Shown here piece after piece: positions 63,661 to 64,000 of a stretch of 64,000 bases of DNA. Below the pieces are notes generated by a model. That model was not told where the DNA came from, made no database searches, and saw only the letters and a program-made list of their open reading frames with translations. How positions within the stretch are numbered: the stretch's first letter is position 1; each line of letters starts with the position of its first letter. The position numbers were made by a program, and so were the translations under genes. The stretch comes from an uncultured Bacteroidota bacterium (GTDB lineage Bacteria; Bacteroidota; Bacteroidia; JABEUT01), in NCBI GenBank assembly GCA_903901055.1, contig CAIUPO010000063.1:1-64000 (forward strand), written 5' to 3'.

Positions 63661-64000
63661 TTAATTGCTGCTTGCAGACTGCTTCTGCATGTTGCGGTAT
63701 ATTTCTTCAAGGGTTAAAAGTTCATATCCCGCCGGAACTATAAACGTATCATCCGTAACTGATTGCGGCTTAACTTCTGTTGCTATAACATTCATGGTAA
63801 AAGCCCCATCTCCTATGCTATATTCAAGTGGAAAACCTTTCAGACCGCTAAACTGACCTTTTTTGCCATCATAGTTTGGAATTTCATCGGTATAATAAAC
63901 ATCAAATGTGGATGTAGTTACTGAATCGATAACTTTAATAGTAATTGTCATCTTCGCCTTTTTGCATTTATAACCTGCTATTTCTTTTGTCCCTTCAACA
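63661..64000 (-). CDS. DUF4412/GLPGLI-like protein, copy 2, partial (5' end outside window)
   Basis: The frame is open to the last base: KEIAGYKCKKAKMTITIKV precedes the internal ATG at 63951, and the segment aligns with TKTIAGYVCKRADITVTG of copy 1. About 112 residues are visible, including GAFTMNVIATEVKPQSVTDD and FIVPAGYELLTLEEI. The start lies beyond 64000. Its tandem position 83 bases from copy 1 shows a local duplication. Confidence 0.8.
   Translation of the reverse strand, partial: VEGTKEIAGYKCKKAKMTITIKVIDSVTTSTFDVYYTDEIPNYDGKKGQFSGLKGFPLEYSIGDGAFTMNVIATEVKPQSVTDDTFIVPAGYELLTLEEIYRNMQKQSASSN

Overview
The window looks like a chromosomal piece of a Bacteroidota bacterium of the Sphingobacteriia/Chitinophagia kind (the exact order cannot be fixed from the sequence). 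The reasons are repeated Bacteroidota-type -7 promoter boxes (TAnnTTTG) just upstream of start codons, almost no Shine-Dalgarno sequences, six genes whose products end in type IX secretion (T9SS) C-terminal sorting domains, and many families typical of the phylum (DUF2723, DUF4197, DUF6089-like barrels, soluble TonB-domain proteins, DUF4412/GLPGLI-like proteins). No rRNA, CRISPR array, phage or classical insertion sequence was seen.

Layout. 1-3.2 kb: end of a DUF2723 membrane protein, a DedA protein, a WbqC-like protein and a GT4 glycosyltransferase. 3.2-6.1 kb: DUF4197, OsmC, a predicted envelope protein and lipA. 6.4-12.9 kb: two tandem paralogous giant beta-propeller (BNR/Asp-box) T9SS cargo proteins, each ended by a clear terminator. 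13.1-15.7 kb: two tandem GAPDH genes, one with an N-terminal extension of about 137 residues. 15.7-35.5 kb: mixed envelope and housekeeping genes (GT39, NHL-repeat T9SS protein, NlpC/P60 lipoprotein, purL, APC permease, signal peptidase I, DUF1015, aldo/keto reductase, T9SS repeat protein, DUF4239). 35.7-36.0 kb: two tRNA-Leu genes separated by a long palindrome. 36.3-42.1 kb: a compact sugar operon (SpsF-like cytidylyltransferase, split transketolase, class-III aminotransferase, SDR, short NeuB-like synthase), followed by a fatty acid hydroxylase, an SMR transporter and a BamA/TamA-like barrel. 44.7-49.1 kb: a subtilisin and a third BNR protein, both T9SS cargo. 49.2-58.3 kb: a leftward operon dapD - three tandem TMTC-like membrane/TPR proteins - tsaC - cca. 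58.4-64 kb: small lipoproteins, ruvX, a broken four-helix-bundle (23S rRNA intervening-sequence protein family) gene between perfect 18-bp inverted repeats, def, two soluble TonB-domain proteins and two DUF4412-like proteins, the last cut by the window edge.

How it fits together. The strongest theme is building and decorating the cell surface: T9SS cargo, envelope glycosyltransferases (DUF2723, GT39, GT4, TMTC-like) and a probable route to a CMP-activated keto-sugar acid. The second theme is small palindromic repeats that have entered gene ends and even a coding loop: in a GT39 gene, at the 3' ends of the transketolase C subunit, cca and ruvX, and between the tRNA genes. The two best candidates for something undescribed are the 36.3-42.1 kb sugar operon, which has no NDP-sugar enzymes and a NeuB without its SAF domain, and the 394-bp inverted-repeat-bounded four-helix-bundle element at 60.06-60.45 kb.
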